Source: Paguma larvata (Eukaryota; Chordata; Mammalia; Carnivora; Viverridae). Taken from it: a DNA stretch of 64,000 bases. Made by a program: the position numbers and the translations under genes. Location: contig JAINVK010000522.1 in assembly GCA_030068075.1 (NCBI GenBank), positions 62,001 through 126,000 on the forward strand. Direction: 5' to 3'. Positions 33,402 to 43,501 of the stretch are shown here, in pieces; position 1 is the first letter of the stretch, and each line of letters opens with the position of its first letter. The notes below the pieces were generated by a model. It was not told where the DNA came from, made no database searches, and worked only from the letters and a program-made list of their open reading frames with translations.

Positions 33402-34362
33402 TGTCCAGCTCCAGTGAGCCCAGGGGTCCCCGAAAGATGGACGGTTAGGCAAAAGGAATGAGAGAGCCACAAGATGTAGTCTTATCACCAAGCAGGTCTC
33501 TGGCAATTCTTGCATCTCTGCCCTGCTGGTCTCAGTGTCTTTATTTTTAAAGGTGGTAGTGACATTACATCAATGAGTGACTTTCCATAGTTTGATATCT
33601 TTAACAATAATGTATTTTTACCAGCAAGACAGTGACTTCCTCAATCCTGTATGTTGGTTTTAGGTTAATTAACATATAAATTTGAGGGGGTGGAGGGGAG
33701 AAAACAGTGTGTTGCCTTGAGGCCTTAATGTTAATTATCTGTAAACAAGAGAAAACAGGGTGTTGCCTTGAGGCCTTAATGTTAATTATCTGTAAACAAG
33801 AGAAAACAGGGTGTTGCCTTGAGGCATATACTTCCAACTACAACAGGGGAGGTGCAACCCATCTGGCAAGGATGGAATTCTCAATGCTTGACCTTTTGCT
33901 TATGAATAAGTATATTTATGTAGTCTCCTTCAATGTTATCCATCAATGCATCACATTCCAAGTTCCCTTTTTCACTTGAATGTCATAAAGCAAAAGAGCA
34001 TTACCTACCTGGAGGTCAATGAGGGCAGCTCAAGAAATCCAAGCCTGAAAATTTTTTTTAGAAGGAGGTAAGACTGGGCGCCATTTGATAGGCAGGAGCC
34101 TTGCAAATCATCTTCCTTTCCACACAGGGAGGTGTCTCAACCTGTGAGCCCAAGCTGGCTCCCAATATTTCTCAGTCTCTCTCTGTCTTATGTGTAAATG
34201 GAAAATATAAAGACGGTTATTACCTATTTCTCAATGTTTTAGGAAGAATGGCTCAGTGTTCTCAACACACACTGCTCAGCAAGGCAGGCTCCTTTATTTC
34301 TAAGTTCAGCAATTTCCTCCGGGAAATGTTTTTCTGACCAGAAATTCCCACTTCCTGCCCCA
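33402..34362 (-). mobile_element. Putative retroviral LTR with 51-bp tandem repeats, reverse orientation
   Basis: Read on the minus strand, the right part ends like an LTR R-U5: AATAAAGACACTGAGACC (signal at about 33540), then about 135 bp to CTGGACA at 33402. Upstream of that signal lies a direct-repeat block at 33698-33826 like those in retroviral U3 enhancers. A TG start near 34362 is a guess. No gag, pol or env sequence is recognised and the family is unknown to me. A second AATAAA on the minus strand near 34295 means two different LTR pieces are also possible. Confidence 0.5.
33698..33826. repeat. 51-bp tandem repeat, about 2.5 copies
   Basis: Units start at 33698, 33749 and 33800, each with GAGAAAACAG and GTTGCCTTGAGGC. 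The first two units are full length and nearly identical, and the third is partial. Because 51 is a multiple of three, open frames through it give a repeated 17-residue motif, which is an artefact. The position fits U3 of the putative LTR. Confidence 0.95.
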
Positions 34363-34439
34363 TTTGTGCTGCTTGCATTTATTTTATAGGGCACTTAACA
34401 TATTGAATTGCAATTACATATTAACATATTCATTTTTTT

Positions 34440-34581
34440 TCTGTTCCCACAAACTGAAAGGTTAGGAATGGTGGTAAGCTTTGTGCCTGTATGGATTGGC
34501 TTTGTATATACAGTGATTTGCACCCTGTCTACCTCATGGGAGGCTTTCAATAAATATGTGTTGAATAAAGTCATGAGTATT
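34440..34581 (+). mobile_element. L2/MIR-type 3' end
   Basis: GGAGGCTTTCAATAAATATGTGTTGAATAAA is the characteristic 3' terminus shared by L2 and MIR elements, preceded by a loose match to the ATAGACTGTAAGCTC...CTGTCTGTC region. It is diverged and ancient. Confidence 0.55.
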
Positions 34582-35719
34582 TAAGGTGCATTATTAAGTA
34601 ATAACCTGGTTGCCTAAAGGAAGCAATTTATTTTCCAGTGTCTTATGGTGCATGTGCATAATGTATCTAAGGAGCAAGTTTCATTATTGTCTTTCCCTCA
34701 AGCTGGAGATATTCTTAATAAGCTATTTTATTACTCTACTGAATAGAAAACTTCATGATCAAAGAGAGCAAATATCATTACAGAATTTGGTTCAGTGACT
34801 ATGACTCAAAGATAATTAAATACTTGAAAGAACTTACTGATTTAATATACAGCACAAAAATACAACAGTAATTGTTTCCTGGAGTTGTAATTCATATTTC
34901 TACAACAATGGTCTGGTTTATTTTTCAAAAACTAGAGGAAACAAAAACCTAATGGATGAGAATTATTTAAAATAGAAATCAAATGTTGCTAATCTTAGTA
35001 ATTTGTTCAAATAATAACAAAATAACATTTTTTTTCATTTAACTAGAATTTAAGGAACGCAGAACAATGAATCAAGAGCTTGGGGTCTGGTCCCTTGTCT
35101 GTCTGCCTGGTAGATGTTTGCCATGAAACAACCACTCTGGCCAACTGCTCTAAGCTATGAGTCATAGCACTACATCAGTGGTTTTTCAGGATTTTAACAG
35201 TGGAAACCATTTTTTTAAGATAATTTTAGAGAAAGTTGATGCATAAAATAAATACAAGTTGGATTGTTCTTGTTACATGTTGATAGGGCCTAGAGTTTAT
35301 CAAGTACCCGTGTCCTCCAAAATGGCACCATCGATACCCCCAGGAAACTGCAAATGTCTCCAAGGTGTGCAGTTTGCAAACTAGTGTGATAGTTTATATT
35401 TGATATGCTTTTTATCATAAAATTGTGTTATTCTGTCTGCTCTCTATATTTTAGATAATTTTACTACCTTATAAGAATTTAGATTAGATTATGCCAAAAA
35501 AGCCCTAAAAGTTTACACTTTCTAAAAAAGACACTATGTTATAAAACATGCATCATTATGAAAATATCTCATGGATAATCTTGTGTTTAATATATCAATA
35601 CTTATCATTTATATACTTTTTGAGTAAATAATATGAGCCTCATATAATTTAAATAGAGCATTTTATAATTTAATATGAAAAATTGATAGACATTTTTGAT
35701 CCTTATATAAAAGGTTGCT
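34582..35719. other. Unassigned AT-rich DNA
   Basis: About 1.1 kb without a supported element or gene. Confidence 0.45.
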
Positions 35720-36713
35720 ATAAAATATATATTATATAATTTTTTTAGATTATTAATATGGTGAATTACATTGATTTTCCAATATTGAAGCAACTTTTCA
35801 TTACTGGGATAAAATCTAACTGTCATGAAAAATCACCCTGTTTTATTTATTGCTGGATTCTATTTTTTTTTTTTTTTTGGTAAATGTTCACATCAGCATT
35901 GATCCAAGAGATTCTCTGGTTTTCTATCCTTGTAAAGAGTTTCTTCACTTTTGTTATAAGTGTAGTTCTGACTTCATAGAAAAAGCTGCAAAATAGTCAC
36001 TTTTCACCAATATTTGGATAGAGCTTGCACAAAATTACTTGTTTGAAATAAAGATTATATTTTAATAACTACAAAGCTTCTTCATTTATCTATTTAATCT
36101 TGACTATGGTTCTGTAGTCTGTATCTTTTTCCTTTTATTTAAATTATAAAAGTATTACCATAAATGTGAGATGTCTTCTCAAGGAAATATTTTTTGGTTA
36201 CATCATTTTTCTCTGTTTTTCTTTTGCATTTTATATTCCACTGATCTCTGTTGAGATCTATATTGTCTTTCTACTATTCACTTAAAATGAAGATACTTTA
36301 ATATTTCCCTTCTGTTCATTAGACTTTTTTTTTAGTATATTACCTTGACGTTGATATCATTGGCTTGTGACCTTCAATTCTCATATAGAAATCTAGAGAC
36401 ATAAATTTTCCTTTAAATATTGCTTTAGTTGTATCCCACATAACTTTTAATGTTGTGTTTTCATTTTGTATTCAGTTAATATACTTTTAAATTTTCTTTT
36501 AATTTATTTTTTGATTAATGGGTTATTTGTGTGTATTTTTTATTTTCTATATATTTAGGAATTTTCCAGTTTTTGCTTTCCTTTTGTTGTTCTCATCTCT
36601 TTTAATTCTGTCAGGAACTTGAATATTTTGAAATCTAGTAAGATATATTGTATAGCACACATATGGCCTGTGATAGTAAATATTACATGCAAACTTGAAA
36701 GTATTCTGCTATT
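35720..36713 (-). mobile_element. Old LINE-1 ORF2 relic, reverse orientation (left segment)
   Basis: The plus strand carries antisense ORF2 blocks: GGTGAATTACATTGATTTTCCAATATTGAAGC, CATTACTGGGATAAAATC, ATAAATTTTCCTTTAAATATTGCTTTAGTTGTATCCCACATAACTTT, GGGTTATTTGTGTGTATTTTTTATTTTC and GGAATTTTCCAGTTTTTGC. The relic stops at GTATTCTGCTATT, where a younger LINE-1 inserted, and resumes at 37705. Confidence 0.85.
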
Positions 36714-37704
36714 GCTGTAAGTGGAGTATTAAAGTCACCTGAAATTACTGTATCCTTATCAATAAGATTGCTTATGTTTGTGATTAATTGATTTATATAT
36801 TTGTGTGTTCCAGATTGGGTGCATAAGTATTTATAATTGTTAGCTCTACTTGATGGTAGATCCCGTAATTATGATATAATGCCTTTCGTCATCTCTCTTT
36901 ACAGTGTTTAGTTTAAAATCTATATATAAGTGTATATATAAAATCTAAGATATAAGTATGGCTACTCCAGCTTTCTTTTGACTTCCAGTAACATGATAGA
37001 TGGTTCTTCATCCCCTCACTTTCGATCAGAAGGTGTCCTCGGGTCTAAAATGGGTCTCTTGTAGACAGCATATAGTTGGATCTTGTTTTTTTTTTATCCA
37101 TTCTGATACCCTATGTCTTTTGATTGGAGCATTTAGTCCATTTACATTCAGCATTATTACTGAAACATATGGATTTAGTGTCATTGTGTTATCTGTTGGT
37201 TTCATGCTTGTGGTGATGTCCCGGTCCTTTGTAGTCTTTACAACATTCTAGTCACAGAGTCCTCCTTAGGATCTCTTGTAGGGTTTGTTTAGTGGTAATG
37301 AACTCCTTCAGTTTTTGTTTGTCTGGGAAAACCTTGAAGGAAAACCTTCTATTCTAATTGACAGACTTGCTGGATAAAGGATTCTTGGCTGCATATTTTT
37401 TCCTATTTAGCACATTGGATATTTCCTGCACTCCCTTTTGGACTGCCAAGTTTCAGTGGATAGGTCTGCTATTATCCTTATGTGTCCACTCTTGTAGGTT
37501 AAGTCCCATTTGTCCCTAGCTGCTTTCAGAATTCTCTCTTAATCTTTGTATTTTGCCAGTTTCGCTACCATATGTCATGGAGAAGATCGATGCCTGTTAC
37601 GTCTGAAGAGAGTTCTCTGTGCCTCTTCAATAAAGGGTTAGTATCCAAAGTCTATAAAGAACTTACTAACTCAACACCCAAAAAACGAGTAAAAAAAAAA
37701 AAAG
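36714..37704. mobile_element. Younger carnivoran LINE-1 with internal inversion and 13-bp target duplication
   Basis: GTATTCTGCTATT is duplicated exactly at 36701-36713 and 37705-37717. From 36714 to about 37627 the plus strand is antisense ORF2 (GGAGTATTAAAGTCACC, TGGGTGCATAAGTATTTATAATTG, GGGTCTCTTGTAGACAGCATATAG, GGTCTGCTATTATCC). From about 37628 to 37691 it switches to sense ORF2 (AAAGGGTTAGTATCCAAAG, AACTCAACACCCAAAAAACGAG) and ends in about 13 A. Antisense 5' part plus sense 3' part is the signature of twin-primed insertion. The poly(A) follows mid-ORF2 sequence rather than the L1 3'UTR. Confidence 0.9.
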
Positions 37705-37717
37705 GTATTCTGCTATT

Positions 37718-37855
37718 ATTGTATGGATATGGAATGTTATGTAAATATCAATGAATCAATTTGTTTGATAGTATTATTCAAGTCTTTTATATATTTACTA
37801 ATTTTCTACCAACTTGCTCTAACAATTAGAGTGAAACAGTAGTGCCGAAACCCAG
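37718..37855 (-). mobile_element. Old LINE-1 ORF2 relic, right segment
   Basis: After the second target copy, the sequence ATATGGAATGTTATGTAAATATCAATGAATCAATTTGTTTGATAGTATTATTCAAGTC continues the antisense ORF2 order (GTTGTTCAAGTCTTCTATTTCC in the consensus). It is the interrupted remainder of 35720-36713. The right edge is approximate. Confidence 0.75.
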
Positions 37856-38331
37856 GAAATTATCCATGGATGTCTTACATCCTTTCAATATTATCTTTTT
37901 TTTTTTTTTTTTTTTTTTTTTGCTTACAAATAATCCTTGCTTTACACACTCTCTAAAGGCACAGACTTAGGCTAAAATTTTACTACATACATATGGCCCT
38001 CACTACTTAACAGTTTTATCACAAAATTCTGTCATCAGGAAGTTACTGTCTCTCCTAGTGGCCACAACTTATTTGTCTTTATTTCCCAAATTTCTTTTCT
38101 TTTATCATGTTTTTAAGAGAATAAGTTTCGAAGATTTCTTTGCATTTTATGAGGCAAGAAAAGCTTCAAGAATTGTGTCATATCCAAAATCCAGACTTAT
38201 TCTTCCAGTCAAGGTGGAAGAATATTGATTATGATAGGAAAGAACACACTCACTGATTTAACCTCATTCAGTCATTATTTCTGGTGGCTTAATTTTGATT
38301 AACTGACAGGAATAATAAAATTATGTTTTCA
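37856..38331. other. Unassigned DNA with a long T run
   Basis: Position 37896-37921 is a run of about 26 T. It might be the tail of a minus-strand insertion, but no element body is recognised beside it. No gene was seen. Confidence 0.5.
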
Positions 38332-38507
38332 GGGGCGCCTGGGTGGCTCTGTCAGTTGAGCGTCTGACTCTCGATTTCTGCTCAGGTCATGATCTCACAA
38401 TTGGGCTCTGCACTGGACCTGGAGCCTGCTTACAATTCTCTTTCTCTCTCTGCCCCTCCTCCACCTGTGTGTGTGTTATCATGAATTCTATCTCAAAAGA
38501 TAAAAAT
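38332..38507 (+). mobile_element. CAN-SINE with internal deletion
   Basis: The head GGGGCGCCTGGGTGGCTCTG is well kept. Between GATCTCACAATT and GGGCTCTGCACTG about 25 bp covering the B box are missing, and GCTCAGAGCCTG is shortened. A TG repeat replaces part of the 3' region. Without a B box it cannot be transcribed by polymerase III in the usual way. Confidence 0.93.
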
Positions 38508-38510
38508 AAA

Positions 38511-38733
38511 GGGCCCCTGGATGGCTTAATTGGTTAGACCTCCAACTCTTGGTTCAGCTGAGGTTATGATCTCACAGTTTCATGAGTTCGAGCCCTACAT
38601 TGGGCTCTGTGCTGATAGCAGGGAGCCTGCTTGGGGTTCTCCCTCTCCCCTTCTCTCTCTGCCCCTCCCCCACTCATGCTGTCTGTATCAATCAAAATAA
38701 ATAAATAAACTTTAAAAAATAAAATATAAGACT
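38511..38733 (+). mobile_element. CAN-SINE inserted in the tail of the preceding SINE
   Basis: It starts GGGCCCCTGGATGGCTTAATTGG directly after the A-rich tail of the first SINE and ends AAAATAAATAAATAAACTTTAAA. ATAAAAATAA is present at 38500-38509 and 38734-38743, the probable target duplication. The body is the GGGAGCCTGCTTGGGGTTC subtype. Confidence 0.94.
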
Positions 38734-38743
38734 ATAAAAATAA

Positions 38744-39672
38744 GAAAATTTTGTTTTATATAAAAGCATTTTTCTATAATACAAAAGTGGTGCTGTATTT
38801 GTTAATTTGTATTATATTATTCTATAATGGTTATTTTTAAGAATTACTTCTAACATGGTTTTATTCAATTTCAGTTAGGAAGTAGGTCATATTTAGAAAC
38901 CCCAAGCATGTTATGTGAGAAAACTCCACAGAGTGCCGAGAACTTTGATCACTGAAATCATTTTAATTGGCACATTGTAGTAGCAGAAGCCATACAAAAG
39001 CAACTGTTCTCTCAGTTTTAAATATCCACAAAGTGAAATTGATTCAAAAATCAATTATAAATGTACTTTCTATTCAATATCATCTTTATTACATTTTTTT
39101 CTTCAGATTTATCATTTTCTCTAACTATGCTGGACAAAGATTATCTCTGTGCTGGGCTAGAGTACAAATTAAATTGCATATTTGAAAAATACCTTTGTTA
39201 GAGAACAGATATATTGTGTCCATTTTCTGGGGAAATATAATTATGTTTATTGATACCACATAACTTTGAAATTTTAATTACTTTAATTTAAATGTAAGTT
39301 CATCATATCTAGAAAATGGGAGAAAGTTTTATTTCACAGTTCTTTTTTTTCTTGTGATCTATAGAACCAACAATAGAAAGATGTTTTAATTTGTTATACT
39401 TAGTATTTTATAAAGTCCTATTAGAGTACTTTATATTAGCTCAGAGTAACAAGCTTTGTATCTCCTAGAGGTGCATATGATATTAATGATGGAGCCAGGG
39501 ATATTTTTTATTATCATTGATTTTGTGATGTAATGATCCTGGTGTAATGTTTATTTCTATGATTGTAAGCCCAGTATTCTTGAACATTAGTGTACATGTG
39601 GTTCAAGAGTTGTGTTTGGCAAAGATACAGATTCTAAAATATTACACCAAAAACTCGTATTCAGTAAGATTG
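38744..39672. other. Unassigned AT-rich DNA
   Basis: No gene or element was recognised. A T-rich acceptor-like TTTTTTTCTTCAG ends at about 39106, but the frame after it closes quickly and has no recognisable content. Confidence 0.45.
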
Positions 39673-39963
39673 GGTGGATCTAATATATAAATATATATAT
39701 ATGCATATAGATGTGTGTGTGTGTATATATATGTGTGTATATATATATACAGAGCAGTATATATGTGTGTGTGTATATATATACAGAGCACACATATGTA
39801 TACATGCATATATATATTTAATAAAATTGCAGAAGACTTTTATAAAGGTTATAGGTGGATCTAATATATATATATATATATATATAGATTATATTAGGTG
39901 GATCTAATATATATATATATATGCATATGTATATGTGTGTGTGTGCAGAAGACTTTTATAAAG
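39673..39963. repeat. Rearranged AT/GT satellite with duplicated flanks
   Basis: Alternating TA and TG runs are interrupted by non-simple words that recur: GGTGGATCTAATATAT at 39673, 39854 and 39897, and GCAGAAGACTTTTATAAAG at 39829-39847 and 39945-39963. The array therefore grew by duplicating unique flanking DNA together with the simple repeat. Confidence 0.9.
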
Positions 39964-40971
39964 TTTATCTTTAGATAATTTGTTACATTTCTAGTTAGTC
40001 CTTATCCTTCTAGAATCACAATGTGCAAGTTTCTGCCCTGCAGCAAAATATTCTGCATTAGATATTGTGCTAATTTTTCTTGACATGGTATAGAGCATGC
40101 AGTGTAGATGTTTTTCCTAGTGGAAAGTTGGTCAGAAAGAAATGTCTCAACAGTAAAACAAGTACTAACCATCATCATTACAAAAGGAGGGATCTGCGAA
40201 GCTCCCTGTATAACCTGATCATAGTTATATATTTATTGTCACAATCTACAACTCAGCTTTTTCTGTGCAACTAAAAATACATCAGAATTAATTGTATAGC
40301 CAACTTTGCTCAATAAGTAAATCAGAATTAATTTAAATATAAGTCCATTGAATCATCTTAAGTATGAGGTGATTTTTTTCTCTAAAATCCAAACTTTTTC
40401 TAAATAATGAGTTTTAAAGTTACATGATGAATTATCCTGGCATAGCTATTCCATGCCCCATACTTGGACCTTCAAATGGAAAAATTTTTGACGTAGTTTT
40501 GCTTGTTTCGGGACCTCTCAGAATCAGGTAAATGTGTTTGTCATGTGAAATTTAAGATCCTTTCTCCACTAGTTGTTGGATAGTGCTGCTCACATTGGAC
40601 CCAACAACTTTAACCTGACACAAAGTACAGCTGAGCCTACCAAAACACTGTGAAACACAGGTTACACTTTTGAGAACTTAAAATAAATCTCTCTGAGTAA
40701 GAAAGGGCTTCATCAATTGTTAAACATAGAAGACAACTATTCTCTTCAACAGGTGTGGTATGTTCCAACCATGTTCAAACGAAACAGTAGTATAAAAACT
40801 ATCATACATTAGAAGCTCAATAAATCAGATCTGTTACAAGGATCAAGGACATTGCTGAGAAAATAAAGAAATGAGATGGGAAGCATAGCCAGTGAAAACA
40901 CCCTACTCCTGGACAATTAATTTTTATCTCTAAGTTTCTATAGATTAATTAATTTTATAAAATTTTGAAAA
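39964..40971. other. Unassigned DNA
   Basis: About 1 kb without a supported repeat or gene. The part at 40440-40690 has near-average GC but no coding signature. Confidence 0.45.
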
Positions 40972-41175
40972 TATTTTTAATGTTTATTCATTTTTGAGAG
41001 AGAAACAGAGCACAAGTTGAAAAGGGGAAGAGGGAAAGGGAAATACAGAATAAGAAGCAGGCTCCAGGCTCTGAGCTGTTAGCACAGAGCCGGATGTGAG
41101 GCTCAAACCCACACTGTGAGATGATGACCTGAACCGAAGTAGGATGCTCAATGAAGTGAGCCACCCAGGGACCCC
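40972..41175 (-). mobile_element. CAN-SINE, reverse orientation
   Basis: TTTTTAATGTTTATTCATTTTTGAGAGAG, AAGCAGGCTCCAGGCTCTGAGCTGTTAGCACAGAGCC and TGAGCCACCCAGGGACCCC mark a moderately diverged copy. The inverted B box is degraded (GAGGCTCAAACCC). No clear target duplication was found. Confidence 0.94.
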
Positions 41176-42879
41176 TAAATTAATAAATGATATACACAGA
41201 TAGAATTTGAAAATGTCGGCACAGTGGGAGTAGCAATTACTAATCTCCCCTCTCAGTCTGCCAATGAACACCTGTGTTCAAGGCCTTGCCCAGGAATTGA
41301 CAGAAGGACCCCTCAAGACCAAAATAGATTAAGGGCTTCGACCAAATGATTCCAAAAGTAGGAAGGTAAGAAAAAGTGAACTATAATATATGGTAATTAT
41401 TTGGAAATGGCCTTTGCTTTACTATAACCTGTAAACCATGTTAAAATGCAAGTTAAAGGAAGATTCTGACTCAACGATTCTGTGGTTAGCATTTGAGAAG
41501 ATTCACATTACATAGCACGTAGCAAAACTACCACCAGAACAAGCCAGATCGAAACAAAACAAAACAAAGCAAACATTAAATTTCCACCATAATTTTGATG
41601 ACCATAGTATCTGATCATAGGGCTTCTTTTGACTACACTCTTATTTTTTTTTTTTTTTTAATTCAGTGCCTGGACCCACTCTTCCCTGGATTCTTTCCTC
41701 TCTGTTTTGGCTTCCAGTTTTGACCCTTATTCCTGGGTAAAACAATTTGTTCTGTGTCCATAATGCTAAGAAGTTTGGTTATTCTCAAGGCCTCTGCAAA
41801 ATTTTCATATGTTAAATCTCTAATGCACTGAGAAAACAGAATTTTTCCCACTTAAAGTCAATTTTGTTTCTGTTAGAGTAAAAATACTAGATTGTTGTAA
41901 CAACAGTTCTAGTGATGTATACTGGCATTTGCTGACTCCTGTGCTAGCATTCATCCTATAATCGAAAGAGGAAAAACTACAGGGGAAGTTTTTCATATGC
42001 ATGGTTTGCTAAGGTGCTTGTATGAACCTGAACTCTAACTTATTAACTCATTGTTAGTCAAGCAGGCAATCTCATGTATGTTACCTAAGATGGTTTACCC
42101 TCTTGTGTTTCACCAAAGAATTCAAATACTCACGTAGTATGGTATGAAATTATTATTGTAATAACCAAAACCTAAGCTCTCAAATTCTGATTTAAGTCTT
42201 AAAATGCTAAATGTTGTAAGAAATTAGTTTAAAAGTCAAATCAAATACCCATAGTATCCAGCATGTTTTAGAATTTGAAAATTCTAGTTAATCAGATACT
42301 GTGATTAATATGGTGTCGATATATGGGCTCTTGTAATTTTCAATAAGTCTGCAAAAGAAAGCACTAAAAAATAAAATTTATTGGTCATAACATAAGATTC
42401 CTTTAAAGAGTAATAGAATATTTTAAATCCTCAAGGTAAGCAAGATGCAATTAAACATTATCAGTTATGGCATTGATGAAAGATGCATATTTATAAAGTT
42501 TTCATGTGAATAAAGTCTAGCAATAGGAAATATTGAAATTAATTTGAATTGTTATTGTTTAAGGAAAGATGATTATAATGAGTGGAGTATTAGAGTATGG
42601 ATAATTTTTGATGTTACTGGAAATATTGTTCAAATTATTCAGAAATGAATACTGCCATTTTTATTGCATATTTTAATTTTGGATCTGACTTGTGTTAAAT
42701 TTACCAAAAATGTTACCCTAATACATATGATTGTGACTAGAATTATTTCCCTTTATATTACACAATATCTACCATATACCGCAATGATGTTGATACACTG
42801 GTGTTAACAGCCAATGAAATTAAAATCTGGTGATAATTCAGTTGAATTTGCTACCAATAGCCATGAGATACATACTATG
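41176..42879. other. Unassigned AT-rich DNA
   Basis: About 1.7 kb without a recognisable gene or named repeat. An AAAAC repeat (about 41553-41570) and a T run (41645-41659) are the only simple features. Confidence 0.45.
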
Positions 42880-42922
42880 ATGACAATAAGAACACAGCAT
42901 TGCTCCCATTGTCCCAGCTCTG

Positions 42923-42997
42923 TTTTTTTTTTAATTTTTATGAATATAACTTATTGTCGTATTGGCTGTCATACAACACCCAGTGCTCATCCCAACA
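42923..42997 (-). mobile_element. 75-bp felid LINE-1 3' end inserted into the older LINE-1
   Basis: A T run followed by AATTTTTATGAATATAACTTATTGTCGTATTGGCTGTCATACAACACCCAGTGCTCATCCCAACA is the complement of the felid LINE-1 terminus (GGATGAGCACTGGGTGTTGTATGGAAACCAATTTGACAATAAATTTCAT as I recall it). AGCTCTG flanks it at 42916-42922 and 42998-43004, and removing one copy restores continuous older LINE-1 5'UTR sequence. Confidence 0.85.
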
Positions 42998-43460
42998 AGC
43001 TCTGCCAGCTGAGTGGTTCTTGCAGATTGAGGCGAGCAGTGAAAACCAGCAACTCTGCCACCAATAAGGAGTTCCCTGATTCACAGCAGAGAATAGGAAA
43101 AAAAACAGATGCCTCTGGGCTTTGTCAGAAACAGCTGAAATCTCTGTTTCGAATGAACTGGGGAGATGGATATCCTAGCAAACCTGAGGTTGCAGTCTGG
43201 TCAAAGAAAGCAATAGACTGGCAGATTAACCAGTGAATTTGAAGGGAAATGAAAGCCATGAAACAGCCATGGTAACCTTTATAAACTTAAACACATCCTG
43301 GCCATCTACATGAAAACGTGGAAGAGAACAGAAAGTGCCCTAGGACTCGGCACCTGCTTTCAGAGTGTGAGGTCATATGCAAATACAACGGAGACATGAG
43401 CAAAACTGGGGAAAAGTAAAACACTGACAGGGAAATTACCCTTTGGAAAGAAGGGGCTTT

Positions 43461-43461
<1 letters not shown>

Positions 43462-43498
<37 letters not shown>
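43462..43498. repeat. (AC)n microsatellite
   Basis: About 18 AC units lie within the LINE-1 5'UTR relic. Confidence 0.95.

Positions 43499-43501
<3 letters not shown>

Noticed and set aside
33698..33826. Regularly spaced repeats considered as a CRISPR array
   Set aside because: The units are directly contiguous with no unique spacers, in a mammalian genome. It is a tandem repeat.
33601..33979. Open frames with a repeated 17-residue motif
   Set aside because: The 51-bp DNA tandem repeat explains the periodicity, and there is no start or codon evidence for a protein.
34075..34095. Primer-binding-site-like TGGCGCCCA on the minus strand
   Set aside because: Only nine bases agree with a tRNA-Lys-type site, the next bases do not, and no gag-like sequence follows.
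37896..37921. T run considered as the tail of a minus-strand retrogene
   Set aside because: No gene-like or LINE-like body and no target duplication could be found to its right.
38967..39185. Frame following an acceptor-like TTTTTTTCTTCAG
   Set aside because: The frame is short, AT-rich and unrecognised, and its ATG lies upstream of the acceptor. No donor or poly(A) context supports an exon.
42814..43236. 140-codon plus-strand open frame, the longest in the window
   Set aside because: It runs across old LINE-1 5'UTR, a nested 75-bp antisense young LINE-1 end and more LINE-1 5'UTR. The frame is an accident of that nesting.
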